From Paenibacillus massiliensis 2301065 = DSM 16942 (lineage in GTDB: Bacteria > Bacillota > Bacilli > Paenibacillales > Paenibacillaceae): 64,000 nt of DNA. Within the stretch, counting starts at the first letter, position 1. Each line of letters begins with the position of its first letter. The stretch lies in contig NZ_KB898202.1 of the NCBI RefSeq assembly GCF_000377505.1, forward strand, positions 27,901 to 91,900, in the 5' to 3' direction. The position numbers and the translations under genes were made by a program. Shown one piece after another: positions 40,892 through 50,899 of this stretch. The notes under the pieces were generated by a model. It ran no database searches, was not told the DNA's origin, and worked only from the letters and a program-made list of their open reading frames with translations.

Positions 40892-41035
40892 CCTCGTGAG
40901 CGTCATCGTTAGTGGAAAACGAGGAAGCCCTAGAGAAACGAAGTGCCCGTCTTTAAGCTTGCAGTTCTACTACTTTTCGCCTTAGATCAAAGAACAGCAA
41001 GCTTAACAACGGTCGACAGGGCTCCCCGCTTGCAG
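40892..41035. repeat. Stacked inverted repeats in the iolD-iolE gap
   Basis: CCTCGT (40892-40897) pairs with ACGAGG (40919-40924). TTAAGCTTGCAGTTCT (40953-40968) pairs at 15 of 16 bases with AGAACAGCAAGCTTAA (40991-41006). The outer AAGCCCT (40925-40931) pairs with AGGGCT (41018-41023). The 285-base gap thus folds into at least two hairpins within one operon; no T tract follows. It may be an mRNA-stability or processing element, or a repeat family. Confidence 0.7.
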
Positions 41036-41144
41036 CGGCTGTATACACACATTTGATCTGATCACGTTAGTGCATTGACGAATCGGATTTCAGGTGGAAT
41101 GATCTGGTCAACAACCTCACCCCATAAGGAAGGGACAGAAGACG

Positions 41145-42041
41145 ATGTTCAAAGCACATGCAGTCAAGCTGGCGATTGCTCCTATCGCCTGGACGAATGA
41201 TGATATGCCGGAGCTTGGTGGAGAACATACCTTTGAGCAATGTATCAGCGAGATGGCGCTTGCTGGGTATCAGGGCAGTGAGGTCGGGAATAAGTATCCA
41301 CGTGATCCGGCCATCCTGCGCCGTGCTCTGGAGCTCCGCAAGCTGGAGATTGCCAGTGCCTGGTTCAGCAGTTATCTGACAACTCACCCCTTTGAGGAGA
41401 CAGCCGAGGCGTTCAAGGCACATCGTGATTTCTTACATGCTATGGGGGCCAAGGTCATCGTCGTATCTGAACAAGGTGGCAGTATACAGGGGCAGATGGA
41501 GACACCCTTGTTCGCGAATAAGCCTGTGTTTACAGATGCGGAATGGGTGTTGCTGACAGAAGGACTGGGAAGTCTTGGTAGACTGGCACGTGAAAAGGAC
41601 ATGACAATTGTGTATCATCATCATATGGGCACCGGCGTTCAGACAGGGACGGAAATCTCACGGCTGATGGAGATGACTGATCCTCAGGAGGTATCGCTGT
41701 TGTTCGATACAGGCCATTTGGCTTTCTCGGGAGAAGATCCGCTGGACATTTTGCGGCGCCATCTGGGGCGCATTCGGCATGTACATTTGAAGGATATACG
41801 ACCGAATGTGGTGGAGCGTGTGAAGCAGGACGGACTAAGCTTCCTGCAGGCAGTCAAGGCAGGGGCTTTCACGGTACCTGGCGATGGTTGCATTACCTTT
41901 CCACCGATCTTCGCGGCACTCGCCGCTTCGGAGTATGCAGGCTGGTTCGTCGTAGAAGCAGAGCAGGACCCGGCACTCGCCGATCCGCTCGAATATGCAC
42001 AGAAGGCACGGGCATTCATCCGGGAGCACAGTGGTTTGTAA
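41145..42041 (+). CDS. iolE: Inosose dehydratase
   Basis: 298 aa TIM-barrel metalloenzyme of the AP endonuclease 2 fold that dehydrates scyllo-inosose. N-terminus VKLAIAPIAWTNDDMPELGGE is the IolE signature. Metal site residues are seen in TIVYHHHMGTGVQT, LLFDTGHLAFSG, and HVHLKDIRP. C-terminal WFVVEAEQDP fits. SD AAGGAAGGG upstream. It follows iolD after a structured gap and is followed by the GH105 gene. Confidence 0.95.
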   Translation: MFKAHAVKLAIAPIAWTNDDMPELGGEHTFEQCISEMALAGYQGSEVGNKYPRDPAILRRALELRKLEIASAWFSSYLTTHPFEETAEAFKAHRDFLHAMGAKVIVVSEQGGSIQGQMETPLFANKPVFTDAEWVLLTEGLGSLGRLAREKDMTIVYHHHMGTGVQTGTEISRLMEMTDPQEVSLLFDTGHLAFSGEDPLDILRRHLGRIRHVHLKDIRPNVVERVKQDGLSFLQAVKAGAFTVPGDGCITFPPIFAALAASEYAGWFVVEAEQDPALADPLEYAQKARAFIREHSGL

Positions 42042-42092
42042 GCGGTAACAATATTGTGCAGGAAGAATACTAGCAAAGTGATGGTGAGACGG

Positions 42093-43217
42093 ATGATGGC
42101 GAAGGAGAAGAACACGTTGGAACGAAGTGAACTGATCGACAAGCTGAATCGGGTCATGCAAAAGTTAATGAATCTGGAGCGGCCTGACAATGAGGATGAG
42201 CTACAGCAGCTGGGATCGGACGCAGCACGGCGCGGCTATTTTGCCCGCGATTTCGGGATGGAGGAGTGGGACTGGCCACAAGGCGTAGGTCTATATGGTC
42301 TGAACAAGATTGGGCAGTATTTTGAGGATGATCGATTTGCTGCCTATGCGCTGCCTTGGATGGAGAAGCATTTCGCCCAAGGCTTTCCAGGTCGCAATAT
42401 TAATACGACTGCCCCCCTGCTCTCTCTGATGGATCTGGATCAGGCGGAGCAGCTAAGCAAGGAATGGATTGCCTGGCTAATACAAGAGCTCCCGCGAACC
42501 GAGGAGGATGGCTATCAGCATGTGACCTCTGGTGCAACAGCTCACGATGTGACACTCCATGAGAACGAACTCTGGATCGACACACTCTTCATGGCTGTTC
42601 TGTTCACGGCGAAGATGGGGGTGAAGTATGACAATGCAGTCTGGAGACAAGAGTCACTTCATCAATTGCTTCTTCACATTAAATATTTGTACGACAAGAA
42701 CACAGGCTTGTTCTATCATGGATGGCACTTCACCGGGCGACATAATTTTAGTGAAGCCTTCTGGTGCCGTGGTAACAGCTGGTTCGCACTCGGATTGCCA
42801 GAGTATATAGAACTCATGCAGCCATATTTGGATGAAGGGGTGCTGAAATACCTGCAACAGACGCTGCGTTCCCAGATGGATGCTTTGCTTGCTCTACAGC
42901 ATGAGGATGGGTTATGGCATACGCTACTCGATGATCCAGACAGCTATACCGAGACCTCGGGCTCGGCTGCAATTGCTGCGGGACTGCTGTACAGTGTGCG
43001 CAAGGGACTATTGCCTGCCTCCTATGCAGATCAAGCTGTGAAGGCCGTTAGAGCCGTATTGGCACGGATTCGCGAGGATGGTACCGTGGAAGGAGTATCT
43101 GGAGGTACCGGGATCGGGAAGAAGAAGGAGGATTACAAGGATATTATCCTTGGGCCGATGGCATATGGTCAGGCTTTGACGATTGTGCTGCTGGGTGAAG
43201 CGTTATATTGTTGTTGA
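42093..43217 (+). CDS. GH105-family unsaturated uronyl hydrolase
   Basis: About 374 aa (alpha/alpha)6-barrel glycoside hydrolase of the YteR/YesR type, cytosolic (no signal peptide). Such enzymes remove the unsaturated uronic acid left at the end of oligosaccharides after lyase action. Motifs: WDWPQGVGLYGLNKIG, NINTTAPLL, ELWIDTLFMAVLF with the probable catalytic Asp, GWHFTGRHNFSEAFWCRGNSWFALG, and the C-terminal YGQALTIVLLGEAL. It lies inside the iol operon between iolE and iolG, so the cell may split a uronate-containing inositol or sugar conjugate. The start is uncertain: ATG 42093 is preferred, but 42081 and a TTG at 42054 are in frame; none has a strong SD. Confidence 0.88.
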   Translation: MMAKEKNTLERSELIDKLNRVMQKLMNLERPDNEDELQQLGSDAARRGYFARDFGMEEWDWPQGVGLYGLNKIGQYFEDDRFAAYALPWMEKHFAQGFPGRNINTTAPLLSLMDLDQAEQLSKEWIAWLIQELPRTEEDGYQHVTSGATAHDVTLHENELWIDTLFMAVLFTAKMGVKYDNAVWRQESLHQLLLHIKYLYDKNTGLFYHGWHFTGRHNFSEAFWCRGNSWFALGLPEYIELMQPYLDEGVLKYLQQTLRSQMDALLALQHEDGLWHTLLDDPDSYTETSGSAAIAAGLLYSVRKGLLPASYADQAVKAVRAVLARIREDGTVEGVSGGTGIGKKKEDYKDIILGPMAYGQALTIVLLGEALYCC

Positions 43218-43293
43218 AGCACCGTGCGAACTGCTGATGTCATGATATTGTGCCTATAGTGGTTGGCGATACATCGGGGAGGTTAATGGAGCG

Positions 43294-44334
43294 ATGACGA
43301 GTAGAATCGGAGTAGGCATCATTGGTGCTGGGCGAATTGGCAGGCTGCATGCAGATCATTTGTTACGTTTGCCAGCATTTTCTTTGAAAGCGATTGCGGA
43401 GGCGTGGATCACAGAGGAATTGCAGACATGGGCAGAGGCCAGAGGGATTCAGGAGTTGCATCGCGATGGTGATGTATTGTTGAATGATCCCGACATTGCG
43501 GCCATCTTTATTTGTACGCCCACCGATACACATGCAGAATGGATCAAGAAGGCAGCCAGAGCAGGCAAGCATATCTTTTGTGAAAAGCCGATCAGTCTCT
43601 CCCATACAGAGAGTGCGGAGGCATTACGGATTGCAGCGGAGGCTGGAGTGAAGCTACAGGTAGGTTTCAATCGCCGCATGGACCCGAGCTTTCGTCGATT
43701 GAAGCAGCTGGTGGATGCCGGAGAGCTGGGTCAGCCGCATGTACTCAAGATTACGTCACGTGATCCCCAGCCGCCAAGCGAGGCCTATGTCAGCTCATCA
43801 GGGGGGATGTTCATGGATATGACGATCCATGATTTTGATATGGCACGTTATATCATGGGTGAGGAAGTGACTGAGGTGTACGTGCGCGGTGCGAACCTCA
43901 TTGATCCTATGTTCGCGCGCCACGGTGATGTGGACACTGCGATCATTACACTTACTTTTGCCAATGGAAGCATCGGTGTGATTGATAACAGTCGTCAGGC
44001 TGTATATGGCTATGATCAGCGTGTGGAGGTGTTCGGCTCTCAGGGAGCCGCAGCAGCAGACAATTGTCGCCCGACTACGGTGGAGCTGTCAACAGCTGCC
44101 TCCGTCATACGTGATCAGCCGCTGCATTTCTTCCTGGAGCGCTATCAGCAGGCCTATATTGATGAGGTTATGGCTTTTGCCGATGCCATCCTGCATGACC
44201 AGTCCATCATATGCTCAGGTCTGGATGGCATTCAGGCGGAGCGGATCGCAGCGGCGGCCAAGGAATCACATCGTCTGGGCCTTCCTGTGAAGCTGCCTGT
44301 GCTTGATCTTGCAGCAGCGCCTCCGATGTCTTGA
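43294..44334 (+). CDS. iolG: myo-Inositol 2-dehydrogenase (Gfo/Idh/MocA family)
   Basis: 346 aa NAD-dependent dehydrogenase that oxidises myo-inositol to scyllo-inosose, the pathway entry. Rossmann GxGxxG in GIIGAGRIGRLHADH, the catalytic-region EKP (KHIFCEKPISLS), VGFNRRMDPSF, and MFMDMTIHDFDMARY with the conserved D-x-x-x-H-like His/Asp. Context favours IolG over other Gfo/Idh members. SD GGGGAGG upstream. The iolG 3' end lies 59 bases before iolB. Confidence 0.92.
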   Translation: MTSRIGVGIIGAGRIGRLHADHLLRLPAFSLKAIAEAWITEELQTWAEARGIQELHRDGDVLLNDPDIAAIFICTPTDTHAEWIKKAARAGKHIFCEKPISLSHTESAEALRIAAEAGVKLQVGFNRRMDPSFRRLKQLVDAGELGQPHVLKITSRDPQPPSEAYVSSSGGMFMDMTIHDFDMARYIMGEEVTEVYVRGANLIDPMFARHGDVDTAIITLTFANGSIGVIDNSRQAVYGYDQRVEVFGSQGAAAADNCRPTTVELSTAASVIRDQPLHFFLERYQQAYIDEVMAFADAILHDQSIICSGLDGIQAERIAAAAKESHRLGLPVKLPVLDLAAAPPMS

Positions 44335-44392
44335 CGGAGAAGGATATCTACACCAACCAACCTACACCAACCAACCGAGGAGGAGCATGCAC

Positions 44393-45217
44393 ATGTCACG
44401 ATTGATGGTTAAGGCTGCGGAGCCGAATCAGGATGGACGTATTCTGGCTGTAAGTCCAGAGAGCGCTGGTTGGCAATATGTCGGCTTTGAAGTATACCAG
44501 TTGCAGATTGGTGCGAGCTTGTCGCGGATGACGGAGGGACATGAAGCCTGTCTTGTATTGTTATCTGGCATAGCTAATATACAGGCGGCAGGTAGAACAT
44601 TTGAGGCTATCGGCAAGCGTATGTCCGTATTCGAAGGTATCCCTCCATACTCCGTCTATGTACCAGCAGGAGCCAGCTATGAGATCACAGCGCATACCCC
44701 TGTAGAGCTAGCCGTATGTCTTGCTCCTGCCAAAGGCAAATACGAAGCTAGACTGATTACTCCCGCCGACATGGAGGTGGAGGAACGCGGTAGCGGAAGC
44801 ATGTCGCGGCAGGTCGTCAATATTCTTCCAGAGCAGAAAGAGGCCGAGAGCCTGCTGGTCGTTGAGGTGTATACACGAGGCGGGAACTGGTCCAGCTACC
44901 CGCCGCACAAGCATGATCGTGACAACCTGCCACAGGAGTCCTATCTGGAGGAGACCTATTATCACCGGATAAATCCACCCCAGGGCTTCATCGTGCAGCG
45001 GGTATATAACGATGACAGGACACTGGATGAGACGATGGCTGTGACGGACGGTAGTGTTGTTCTGGTGCCAGAGGGATATCACCCGGTGTCTGCTCCGCCA
45101 GGCTATGATTCCTATTATCTCAATGTCATGGCTGGTCCGACACGGACATGGGTGTTCCATAATGATCCGGCTCATGAATGGTTATTCCCGGCTCCAGTGA
45201 AGAAGGACCAAAGCTAG
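44393..45217 (+). CDS. iolB: 5-Deoxy-glucuronate isomerase
   Basis: 274 aa bicupin isomerase; converts 5-deoxyglucuronate to 5-dehydro-2-deoxygluconate, the IolC substrate. Metal site in the C-terminal cupin: YPPHKHDRDN, EETYYHR. The ATG at 44393 has GAGGAGG 9 bases upstream; ATGs at 44387 and 44303 fit less well. A perfect 14-bp duplication (44348-44375) lies just upstream of the SD. A terminator follows at 45360. iolJ (the aldolase) and an inositol transporter gene are not in this window. Confidence 0.94.
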   Translation: MSRLMVKAAEPNQDGRILAVSPESAGWQYVGFEVYQLQIGASLSRMTEGHEACLVLLSGIANIQAAGRTFEAIGKRMSVFEGIPPYSVYVPAGASYEITAHTPVELAVCLAPAKGKYEARLITPADMEVEERGSGSMSRQVVNILPEQKEAESLLVVEVYTRGGNWSSYPPHKHDRDNLPQESYLEETYYHRINPPQGFIVQRVYNDDRTLDETMAVTDGSVVLVPEGYHPVSAPPGYDSYYLNVMAGPTRTWVFHNDPAHEWLFPAPVKKDQS

Positions 45218-45359
45218 CTTATCGGAGATATCTAGCGGATTGATGTTCGTTACCAATATCACCGTATCGCAACTCCAAATCAAGCAACAAGAGGCCACAT
45301 TAGGCTAAATTAGGCTGCATTGGGTTGCATTACGCAGAAGCACTTGAAGCAATGATCTG

Positions 45360-45394
45360 AAGACGCCCTGGTCATCCTGTAGGGGCGTCTTTTG
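45360..45394 (+). terminator. Intrinsic terminator of the iol operon
   Basis: AAGACGCCC (45360-45368) pairs with GGGCGTCTT (45383-45391), followed by TTTGC. No gene lies between iolB and the AraC-type gene. Confidence 0.75.
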
Positions 45395-45602
45395 CTGGTC
45401 TTGCACGAGTAAAAGCAGTGATCCGAGTTGTTACGCGACTGCCTGTGTCCTGTGGGCTTATGGTATACTATAGCCATAATAATTGAACCTATAAGACGGA
45501 ACAGCGTTACACACGAGTACAGCCCCAAAGGCATGTCGAACAGAGGAACAGCAGACCCGCAACCGACTTGCAATGACGGCGAGGAGTGAGGAGTGGTATC
45601 TA

Positions 45603-47855
45603 TTGTCTCGTACCTGGTACAACCGATTATTGGTATCATATTTCCCTATTTTTTTGCTTACGGTGACTATACTCATTTTTATCGCTTTTGTGTTCGTTAA
45701 TGATATTTCTAGATCCGAGACCAAGAAGGCAGATCGAATTTCCTCCAGTTATTTAGTGGATAGCGTGGATCGCACGATTCGGGATATTGAATTGTCGGTG
45801 CTGGAGGCAGTAGAGGGAAACCAAGCCTACAAGCGGTATTTCAACCGTAATGTGCGCTCAGGCCGAGAGGCTGAATATGCCATTGCGCAGAGCTTGCGTG
45901 AGATGACGAACTCCTCCTCCTACATCCAGTCCATTTATTTATATGACAAGAAAAATGAAAGCGTTTTAACGTCGAGCGGTTTGAGAGATGTTGAGACCTT
46001 CTCCGATAAGGTATGGATTGACCGTATTCTATCCGGATCACTCGCCCCAGGCTGGCAGCCTGTTCGCGAATTTAATCCGGGCTTTGTGCAGCGCACGCCT
46101 GTGCGGGTATTGACGGTGAACAAAGAGATGCCGCTGCCCTTCGGTACCGATGGTGTGCTGGTGATTAATGTGAAGATGAGCAGTATTGAGCAGAGTATCG
46201 ACAGCATGGTCAACGGTCAACTGTCGTTCATGACCATTCTCGATCGTGAAGGCCAGCTCGTATATCACGCACATGCAGATCAGGCGGGTGCAGCAAGTGG
46301 ACAAAAGCTGAATACCTTGAAGCTGGATCGACTGGGCTGGACCCTTGTAAGCGGTATAAAGGCGGGGAATCTATTTGGCTGGGTGTCAGTGATCTCCTAC
46401 CTATGGGTGGTTATTGCGATTGCGACAGTAGTGATCGCCATTATCTACATCGTCTACATCACACGTCGCAATTACAAGCCGATCCAGATTATTATGAACC
46501 GGATCGAGGCGCATCAGATTCGAACCATGGAGCAATCCGGCTCCCGTATGGATGAGATGAAGCTGATTGATGGTGTACTGGAGAATCTGATCAACCATAT
46601 GATGGACTATGACAAAAAGAGCAGGGAGAATCTGCTGTTGCAGCGAAGCAAACTATTCCATGATCTGCTACGCGGCGAACGGTTGGAGCAGGCCGCTGAG
46701 CGGCTGCGAGAGATATCGCCACTCACGGATATGGATGAGCAGCCCAGTTTTGCTGTCGTGGTCAGTGAAATCAATCGTTATGAGCAGGTATTCCAGGATA
46801 AGTACACCCGAGGGGATCAGAATACGCTGAAGTTCGCACTGATGAACGTTCTGCAGGAGCTCTCTCGCAATGCGAGGCTGCAATGCTGGGCGGAGTGGGT
46901 CAGCGCGGACCAGATTGCGATTATCTTCATGTCCTCCGACAATAGTATTGACATGACAAAGCAGCTTCGCACGGTTGCGGAGGAATGCCGTACCTGGGTG
47001 GAGCAGAATCTTCGCATCTCGCTCAGCTTCGGGGTGGGTCCGCTTGCCGAAGGCATTGGTTTCATTAGGGAATCCTATATGGCAGCGGAAGCCGTGCTTC
47101 ACCGCAAGCTGTTGATGAACGGTGATGTCATTCTGGCTGAAAGCAGCGATACACATCAGCAGTTGCTAGAGACGTATACGTATTTACAAATGATTGCGGA
47201 GTTCGTCAAGCGCTTCCGTATGTCTAGCGGTCAGTGGCGAGAGCAGCTGGAGGAGATTTTTGCGGCGTTCGAGCGTAATCTGCTGTCAGATGAGGATATT
47301 CGCTCTTTCATGCAAGCATTGCTGCAAATGCTGAGCCGGGAAGTAGCCGTGATGTCCGAGCAACTCCAGCAGGAGCTGTCTGAAGAGAACAACAGTGAAC
47401 GGCTGAAGCGTGTGCAGGCAGCAGAGACTTTGGCCGATGTCAAAAGTCTGCTGTTCGATGAACTGACAGACCTGTTCCGCATCTATGTATCCGTCAGTGA
47501 GACGAAGAGCTACAAAGCGATGGTTAACGAGATGAAGAGCTACATTGAGGAGCAGTTCGCTAATCCAGACCTGTCTCTGAAGCATCTGAGCGACCGATTC
47601 CAAGTCTCTGGCAAGCATGCGAGCTATTTGTTCAAGACCGAATTCAATATGAAATTTGTGGACTTCGTGACCGCACTGCGGATGAAGGAGGCCGAGAAGC
47701 TTCTCCTGAATACAGACCAAGCCCTGCAGGATATTGCCGTACAGGTAGGGTATGCGAATGCGATCAGCTTTGGGCGCGTGTTCAAACGAATTATAGGTAT
47801 GACGCCAGGGGATTACCGGCGTTCGAAACGGGATGCTCCGATGGCCGATTCGTGA
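45603..47855 (+). CDS. Membrane sensor AraC-family regulator (YesS-like)
   Basis: 750 aa. Cytoplasmic N-terminus, TM1 about 10-35 (LLVSYFPIFLLTVTILIFIAFVF), a large outside sensor part (about 36-260), TM2 about 265-290 (WVSVISYLWVVIAIATVVIAIIYIVY), a coiled region, and a C-terminal AraC double HTH (about 660-750: DLSLKHLSDRFQVSGKHASYLF and IAVQVGYANAISFGRVFKRI, then TPGDYRR). Start chosen at TTG 45603 because GAGGAG lies 9 bases upstream; an upstream ATG at 45573 lacks an SD. In Paenibacillus and Bacillus such regulators control the adjacent Lpl/Yte-type sugar ABC genes, here 48242-54949. Confidence 0.93.
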   Translation: MSRTWYNRLLVSYFPIFLLTVTILIFIAFVFVNDISRSETKKADRISSSYLVDSVDRTIRDIELSVLEAVEGNQAYKRYFNRNVRSGREAEYAIAQSLREMTNSSSYIQSIYLYDKKNESVLTSSGLRDVETFSDKVWIDRILSGSLAPGWQPVREFNPGFVQRTPVRVLTVNKEMPLPFGTDGVLVINVKMSSIEQSIDSMVNGQLSFMTILDREGQLVYHAHADQAGAASGQKLNTLKLDRLGWTLVSGIKAGNLFGWVSVISYLWVVIAIATVVIAIIYIVYITRRNYKPIQIIMNRIEAHQIRTMEQSGSRMDEMKLIDGVLENLINHMMDYDKKSRENLLLQRSKLFHDLLRGERLEQAAERLREISPLTDMDEQPSFAVVVSEINRYEQVFQDKYTRGDQNTLKFALMNVLQELSRNARLQCWAEWVSADQIAIIFMSSDNSIDMTKQLRTVAEECRTWVEQNLRISLSFGVGPLAEGIGFIRESYMAAEAVLHRKLLMNGDVILAESSDTHQQLLETYTYLQMIAEFVKRFRMSSGQWREQLEEIFAAFERNLLSDEDIRSFMQALLQMLSREVAVMSEQLQQELSEENNSERLKRVQAAETLADVKSLLFDELTDLFRIYVSVSETKSYKAMVNEMKSYIEEQFANPDLSLKHLSDRFQVSGKHASYLFKTEFNMKFVDFVTALRMKEAEKLLLNTDQALQDIAVQVGYANAISFGRVFKRIIGMTPGDYRRSKRDAPMADS

Positions 47856-48004
47856 AATGTCGGTATAAAGACGTTTATTTTTGATGCATATTGGGTCAAT
47901 ATTGAGGCGCATGTTATGCAGGCACACTCCATTAGGAGGGAGAGCCAGCAGGCATGCGTCTTGTTGCGTAATTGTCCGAAATAACTGGATATGAAAGCGG
48001 TTTA

Positions 48005-48032
48005 TTGACATCCGATTTCAGTTTGTTATCAC
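48005..48032 (+). promoter_or_regulatory. Probable promoter of the ABC transporter operon
   Basis: TTGACA (48005-48010), 16-base spacer, TATCAC (48027-48032). It would give a leader of about 200 bases before the lipoprotein gene. The AraC regulator's binding sites were not identified. Confidence 0.45.
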
Positions 48033-48241
48033 CGAGAATGGTTGGTGTAACGAAGTCACTGCAAGCCGTGTCTAATCCTATAGCAGAGCAAGCTGAACCT
48101 TAATTACCTTGTCATAAACCATAGATCGGATGAATGCCTCAGTCCTTGTTCCGAAACAGGTTTATTGTCAATGAAAGTGTCTATGTGGAATACTCAGAGC
48201 AAGCTTCGATCATTCACGCAAAGGCAAAGGAGATGACACGA

Positions 48242-49843
48242 ATGACACTGAAAGCAACCAAAGGGAGTCTGAAGAAATGGGTAGGATTGGCACTTACCAT
48301 GGTCATGGGAGTGTCCTTGCTGGCAGGCTGCTCATCCGCTTCCAATGAAGGTGCGGGCGATGGCAACGCTTCGAATGGAGAACGCGTCACCTTGAAAGTA
48401 GAAATATTTGATCGCGGTAACAGTCCTTCGCCCCACACGATTACCAATAACTATTTATCGAAGCTGGTGCAGGAACGATTCGGTGATCCGAACAACATTG
48501 ATGTACAGTTTGTACCGATTCAGCGCTCCGAGGAAGTTACGAAGCTGAACGTTCTGATGGCCAGTAATACCGATGTTCCCGACATTGTTTTTGTATACGA
48601 TTCCAGTGTCTTCTACCGTTATGCCCAGCAGGGGGGGCTGACAGATGTCGGAGAGCTGCTGGATCAACATGGACCTAATCTCAAGAAATTCCTTGGCGAA
48701 GATACGCTGAAGTTCGGACAGGTTGAGGGTCAGCAATTCGCTATTCCGGGCAAACGTGCCATTACAGGCCGTTATAGCTCTTATATTCGTCAGGACTGGC
48801 TGGATAAGGTGGGATTGCCGGCTCCAACGACGACAGAAGAGCTATACACAACTTTGAAAGCGTTTAAAGACAAAGACCCAGGTCAGCTTGGCAGCCGAAA
48901 TATACCTATGGGCATGACATTGGCACCAGCTCAGTTCGAGCCTCTGATTTTCTCATTCATCAAGCCAATAAACGGTGATTATGCTTACCCTCAGCGCTAT
49001 GAGCTGCCATTGCATGACGGCTTCAAGGATTCCTTGAAGTTCATGAACAAGCTCTACAATGAAGGGCTGATGAGCAAGGACTTCAGTCTGGATGAAGACA
49101 AGACACAACTGGCTAAGGACATTCAGAATGGCAATACAGGCTTCTGGTCAGAGGATGTGGATGCCATGTTCTACGCGGAAGGAACGATTGATAACTTGAC
49201 CAAAAATGTGGCGGATAGCAAGGTGCTCCCTATCGATGCTTACACAAATCCGAATGTAGACAACAAGCATATCAAGTCCCGCTATGCCTCCAATGGCTTG
49301 TATATCATGATTCCAAAGAGCAGCAAACGTGCTGTGGAAGCTATCAAGTACCTGGACTGGATGGCGTCAGACAACAATCTCATCGACATCTACAGTGGTG
49401 TTGAGGGCGAAAATTATGACATGGTGGACGGGATCCCAGTTGTAAAAGCGGATGCATCCCAGGAGGCCATTGACCGTCTGTTCAATGCAGGTGATCTCGC
49501 AATCATCTCCAACGGCAAAAATATCGGAGATCAGGCCACGAATGAAAAAGCATGGATTATGGGCTTCCCTGAACGTAATCAGGAGCTGTTGAGACAATCT
49601 ATTGATATTGCAAACACGGATACAGTAGGTCCTCTTGTCTTCGACAAGCCGATTCAGGCGGAGCTGAAGTACAGTACTGCGCTTAAGGATAAGGTCAACG
49701 TCATTATTGTCAAAGCAACGATGGCTAAGCCTGAGCAATTTGAAGAGGTATATGAGCGTGAAATGAGTGATTATATGGCTCTGGGCGGTGCAGATCTGAA
49801 GAAGGAGCTTGATGAGGCCGTTCAGGGGCTATCCACAAAATAA
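48242..49843 (+). CDS. Sugar ABC transporter substrate-binding lipoprotein (LplA/YtcQ type)
   Basis: 533 aa extracellular lipoprotein. Signal with lipobox SLLAGC (cleavage before Cys about 33). Family 1-type binding protein of large size as in the Lpl/Ytc group serving oligo-galacturonide or other uronide uptake. The ATG at 48242 lies 9 bases after AAAGGAG; the ATG at 48233 is too close and farther upstream frames lack an SD. Two permease genes follow, but no ATPase gene; this class usually shares the MsmX-type multi-use ATPase encoded elsewhere. Confidence 0.92.
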   Translation: MTLKATKGSLKKWVGLALTMVMGVSLLAGCSSASNEGAGDGNASNGERVTLKVEIFDRGNSPSPHTITNNYLSKLVQERFGDPNNIDVQFVPIQRSEEVTKLNVLMASNTDVPDIVFVYDSSVFYRYAQQGGLTDVGELLDQHGPNLKKFLGEDTLKFGQVEGQQFAIPGKRAITGRYSSYIRQDWLDKVGLPAPTTTEELYTTLKAFKDKDPGQLGSRNIPMGMTLAPAQFEPLIFSFIKPINGDYAYPQRYELPLHDGFKDSLKFMNKLYNEGLMSKDFSLDEDKTQLAKDIQNGNTGFWSEDVDAMFYAEGTIDNLTKNVADSKVLPIDAYTNPNVDNKHIKSRYASNGLYIMIPKSSKRAVEAIKYLDWMASDNNLIDIYSGVEGENYDMVDGIPVVKADASQEAIDRLFNAGDLAIISNGKNIGDQATNEKAWIMGFPERNQELLRQSIDIANTDTVGPLVFDKPIQAELKYSTALKDKVNVIIVKATMAKPEQFEEVYEREMSDYMALGGADLKKELDEAVQGLSTK

Positions 49844-49932
49844 AAGAGAGTGCTGTATCCATACAGAGGAGCGTGTGCCGTCAGCCATCGTGGGGCGGCA
49901 CCACGTGTCTTCGCAGATAGGAGGAGAACGGT

Positions 49933-50826
49933 GTGACATACTTTAGACGGTATTGGCAATTGTACGCGCTGCTGTCGCTGCCCTTGATTTACTTTCTGAT
50001 TTTCCGTTATGGACCGATGTATGGTGTGCAGATTGCCTTCAAGGATTTTAATCTGTTTCAGGGGATTAATGGCAGTGAGTGGATCGGTTTGGATGCCTTC
50101 CGTGAGGTCTTCGCCATGCGGGACTTCTATACGACTTTGCGTAATACATTTATGCTGAATTTTCTTGATCTGCTGGTGTCGTTCCCGGCTCCTATTATCT
50201 TGGCGATCATGCTATATGAAATCCGTTTTAAATGGTTCAAGAGCGTGTCGCAGACGATTCTGTACATTCCCCACTTCATTTCCTGGGTGATCATCGGCGG
50301 GATTGTGTATCAATTGTTCGGTAATCAGTCCGGTATGGTGAACGGTGTGCTGGAGAGCATAGGACTCCATTCGATTCCTTTCTTGACGGAGAAGAATCCA
50401 TGGCTTGTGACCTATCTGTTCACAGGTGTCTGGCAAAGTGCGGGATGGGGAACCATTCTGTATCTGGCAGCACTGACCGGTGTCAACAAGGAGCTGTTCG
50501 AAGCGGCTGAGGTCGATGGAGCAACACGGATGAAGAAAATCTGGCATATTACGTTGCCAAGCATCAAGCCTACCATTGTAACTCTCTTGATATTAAATCT
50601 GGGTAAAATGGTCAGCATCGGCTTTGATCGTCCTTATATTATCGGTAATACGGCTGTACGAGAATACTCAGATGTACTTAGTACCTTCGTGTACCGGGTC
50701 GGTCTGGAATCAGGGCAATACACGCTGGCTACGGTTGTAGGCCTGTTCCAGGCTGTGGTAGGGCTAATATTTGTACTTGGCTCTAACTATATTTCGAAAA
50801 AGGCGACCGGAGAGGGGATCTTGTAA
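49933..50826 (+). CDS. Sugar ABC transporter permease (LplB/YteP type)
   Basis: 297 aa with six hydrophobic helices. N-terminus YFRRYWQLYALLSLPLIYFLIFRYGPMYGVQIAFKDF is typical of LplB-like permeases. The EAA loop reads ELFEAAEVDGATRMKKIWHITLP. GTG start after AGGAGGAG. Forms the import complex with the lipoprotein and the next permease. Confidence 0.94.
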   Translation: MTYFRRYWQLYALLSLPLIYFLIFRYGPMYGVQIAFKDFNLFQGINGSEWIGLDAFREVFAMRDFYTTLRNTFMLNFLDLLVSFPAPIILAIMLYEIRFKWFKSVSQTILYIPHFISWVIIGGIVYQLFGNQSGMVNGVLESIGLHSIPFLTEKNPWLVTYLFTGVWQSAGWGTILYLAALTGVNKELFEAAEVDGATRMKKIWHITLPSIKPTIVTLLILNLGKMVSIGFDRPYIIGNTAVREYSDVLSTFVYRVGLESGQYTLATVVGLFQAVVGLIFVLGSNYISKKATGEGIL

Positions 50827-50899
50827 AACACAGTAGGCAAGTGAGGTCAACAGGTCTATCGACAAATATGCAAAGCATGAGTAAAGGAGTTGTGCGCGT

